18,070 nt of DNA, from NCBI GenBank assembly GCA_002437305.1, contig DJOW01000008.1, forward strand, positions 1 through 18,070. The letters are read 5' to 3'. The stretch is from Bacteroidales bacterium UBA6428 (GTDB lineage Bacteria > Bacteroidota > Bacteroidia > Bacteroidales > UBA932). The position numbers and the translations under genes were made by a program. Positions 16,456-18,070 of this stretch are shown here, one piece after another. The notes under the pieces are model-generated. The model did not search any database. It saw only the letters and a list, made by a program, of their open reading frames with translations, and was not told the origin of the DNA. Position 1 is the first letter of the stretch. The number at the start of each line of letters is the position of its first letter.

Positions 16456-17073
16456 ATGATCCAGACCAAGGAACCGGTCGCAGACCGCGAGGACACGGTG
16501 AGGAGGTTCAACCTTCTGGAAATCACCTTCAATGATGACGACACCGTGAAGTCATATACTGTCAACCAGAAGAAGGTGGACGCGATGCTGCTTACGGCCG
16601 GTTTTTTCGCAAGCAAGACCATCGGTGTGGACTTTGATCCCCTGCTGGCGATGGACAACTACGGCATGCGCGACGAGCAGGAGAAGTGCTTCGCCCTCCA
16701 GAAGGGACCTCTGGGGCACGACCGGCTAAGGGCATGGTCCGAAGGCGGCAAGAGGGGACGCATGTTCATCTACTTCGTGGGTCTCATCCTCGCCTCATAT
16801 GTGCTTTCCGTGTGGCAGAGGGATGATGTCCTGCGGAAGAAGTTCCCATCTACAGAGGCTGTCCTTGCGGAGATGCGAACAATCAGATGCATAGAGCATA
16901 CCGGTAAGATGAAGTTCATCACGCCCTTTGTCGGCTCGCAGGTTGACATATGCAGGGCATTCGGCTTCGACATCCCCGATGGCTGTGCCCCTGTCTACGT
17001 CTCGAAAACCAAGCCGGTGACAAGGAAGAGAGGCCGACCGGCCAAGGCCAAAGTCGAGAAGCAGGAATTATAG
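16456..17073 (+). pseudogene. C-terminal remnant of an IS4/IS1634-type DDE transposase
   Basis: The 205 residues from the ATG at 16456 are the end of a larger transposase. YGMRDEQEKCFALQK (69-83) fits the IS4 superfamily Y-x2-R-x3-E-x6-K signature exactly, with Glu76 as the third catalytic acid. GRMFIYFVGLILASYVL (101-117) is the usual hydrophobic segment after it. The two catalytic Asp residues and everything before them are missing; complete members are usually well over 400 residues. The frame is open back to 16411, just after a TAG, so the true break lies near there. The tail RKRGRPAKAK resembles an AT-hook, which may be natural in this group. The left end stops about 100 bases from the ATPase gene start, suggesting that the defence pair arrived by, or interrupted, this element. 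Confidence 0.75.
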
Positions 17074-17146
17074 GTACATAAAATTGAAAAACTCATAATG
17101 TAAAACAAAGAAATACAATGCGTTGCAAAGACCACGAAAAAAGGTG

Positions 17147-17188
17147 ATAGTATATTAATAATTATACTAAATGATAAGTATATACTAT
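17147..17188. repeat. 9-base inverted repeat
   Basis: ATAGTATAT at 17147-17155 and ATATACTAT at 17180-17188 are exact inverted copies with a 24-base AT-rich spacer. It lies 73 bases past the transposase remnant. It could be an operator or a trace of the element's end; no duplicated target site was identified. Confidence 0.45.
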
Positions 17189-17229
17189 TGTCTGATAGAA
17201 AGCCGCCCTGACGGGTACTTGGAAGGAGA

Positions 17230-17261
17230 GGGAAAAGGGTCGGAAGACCGTCCCTTTTCCC
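17230..17261. repeat. long intergenic hairpin without a T tract
   Basis: GGGAAAAGGG (17230-17239) pairs with CCCTTTTCCC (17252-17261). Inside, CGG and CCG pair around a four-base AAGA loop, with one T-T mismatch between the two helices. No T run follows on either strand, so it is not a standard intrinsic terminator. It sits between the transposase remnant and the end of the DUF4143 gene. Confidence 0.65.
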
Positions 17262-17315
17262 GAAACCCAGAGCGTCTTCCGCATAAAAGAAAAGTTGCGC
17301 AAAAAGAAAAGCACT

Positions 17316-18070
17316 TTACAATGCCAGAATCTTTGATGTCCAGTCTGCGAGCGGCAGCGGAATGTTGAGAACGGCCCCGTCCCGTTTCAGATTGTTCATT
17401 GAGAATCTCAATGCGGTCGTGACTCCGAACCGACTGATGTAAAGCCCGAGGCTCTTGCCGCCAAGCCGTGTCCCGGACTTTACTTCGACGGGAATAATAG
17501 AGGTCCCGTTCTGCAGCAGGAAGTCCACCTCCGCGGTAGCTTCCGATGTCCAGTACCTCGGCATCACCTCAAACTGCGCGACAAGAGACTGCAACACCAT
17601 ATTCTCCGCCATTGCTCCCTTGAATTCCACATAAAGAGGGTTCTCCGTCCAAAGCACCTCGGCCGGAAGCTGTGCCATACGCCTCAAAAGCCCTCCGTCA
17701 CAAAGGTACACCTTGAATGCCGACAGGTCATCATAGGCACTCAGCGGCAAGCCTGGCTTTGAGGAGCAGAACACCCGATAGATCATTCCGGCGTGTTCCA
17801 ACCAAAGAAGAGCATCCTCATATTCCCGCCCTCTGGCCCCGGCCTTCACTATCTTATAGACAAATTTTCTGTTTTCCTTGGCCAGCTGGGACGGGATGGA
17901 ACTCCAGATGGCGGAAACGCGCGGAATGTCCTTACCCGGAGCGTGCTTCGCGAAATCGAGCGCATAGGCGGTCAATATGGAATCCTGGATATTCTCAATC
18001 TCCTTTACACCGCGTCTGTCCAGCATTGCAACCACGGCCGCAGGCATTCCTCCGCTTGTCTGATAGCGCC
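17316..18070 (-). CDS. AAA_14/DUF4143 ATPase, C-terminal part (runs off the right edge)
   Basis: The last 251 codons of a larger gene; the frame stays open to the window edge, so the Met at 18047 is internal. The visible part is the DUF4143 domain. It starts YQTSGGMPAAV, the usual junction after the AAA_14 domain, and continues through a winged-helix-like region (SAIWSSIPSQLAKENRKF), VYLCDGGLLRRM and ENMVLQSL. EVDFLL followed by PVEVKSG gives the Asp and Glu-x-Lys of a PD-(D/E)XK-like nuclease fold (Asp175, Glu188, Lys190 counted from that Met). Such proteins are very common in anaerobic bacteria and archaea and their function is unsettled. The ATPase motifs lie outside the window, so activity cannot be judged. 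It stops in an intergenic region with a strong hairpin. Confidence 0.9.
   Translation of the reverse strand, partial: RYQTSGGMPAAVVAMLDRRGVKEIENIQDSILTAYALDFAKHAPGKDIPRVSAIWSSIPSQLAKENRKFVYKIVKAGARGREYEDALLWLEHAGMIYRVFCSSKPGLPLSAYDDLSAFKVYLCDGGLLRRMAQLPAEVLWTENPLYVEFKGAMAENMVLQSLVAQFEVMPRYWTSEATAEVDFLLQNGTSIIPVEVKSGTRLGGKSLGLYISRFGVTTALRFSMNNLKRDGAVLNIPLPLADWTSKILAL

Noticed and set aside
17171..17368. 65-codon plus-strand frame crossing the 17230 hairpin
   Set aside because: It overlaps the end of the DUF4143 gene, is low in protein-like pattern and includes the hairpin arms.
1..18070. CRISPR array
   Set aside because: No regularly spaced direct repeats were seen anywhere in the window; the inverted repeats near 17150-17260 are single hairpins.

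Overview
The window looks like chromosomal DNA from a member of Bacteroidota, most likely order Bacteroidales. It has a SusC/SusD pair, Bacteroidota-type lipoproteins, and promoters of the TTG / TAnnTTTG type. Shine-Dalgarno signals are weak or absent before most genes. I cannot name the genus.

Layout. (1) 1-310: a tRNA-Ala(CGC) with its promoter and a strong hairpin terminator, which is shared with a convergent lipoprotein gene (310-1584, minus) of the FISUMP type carrying an EF-hand/dockerin-like loop. (2) 1585-13693: a divergently read sugar-catabolism locus on the plus strand. It starts with a lipoprotein carrying two DUF1080 (3-keto-disaccharide hydrolase) domains. After a 226-base gap follows a tightly packed run: a Tat-exported Gfo/Idh/MocA oxidoreductase, a 77-residue two-helix membrane protein, a second Tat-exported Gfo/Idh/MocA oxidoreductase, a second double-DUF1080 protein, a divergent ApbE-like flavin transferase, SusC and SusD. 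A hairpin terminator closes it. No classical glycoside hydrolase is visible. I infer that SusC/SusD import a glycoside which periplasmic enzymes oxidise at C3 and then cleave as the 3-keto sugar, with flavin or membrane redox partners possibly handling the electrons. (3) 13694-17315: a decayed accessory region. It holds a small frameshifted gene, an RloB gene broken by a frameshift and a stop, its intact AAA-ATPase partner (RloA/AbiL-type anti-phage pair), a C-terminal remnant of an IS4-type transposase, and unexplained hairpins. (4) 17316-18070: the C-terminal part of an AAA/DUF4143 protein running off the right edge.

The most interesting parts are the oxidative glycan locus (especially the two DUF1080 proteins, whose domains occur in opposite order), the unusual ApbE and the small membrane protein inside that operon, and the half-dead RloA/RloB pair.
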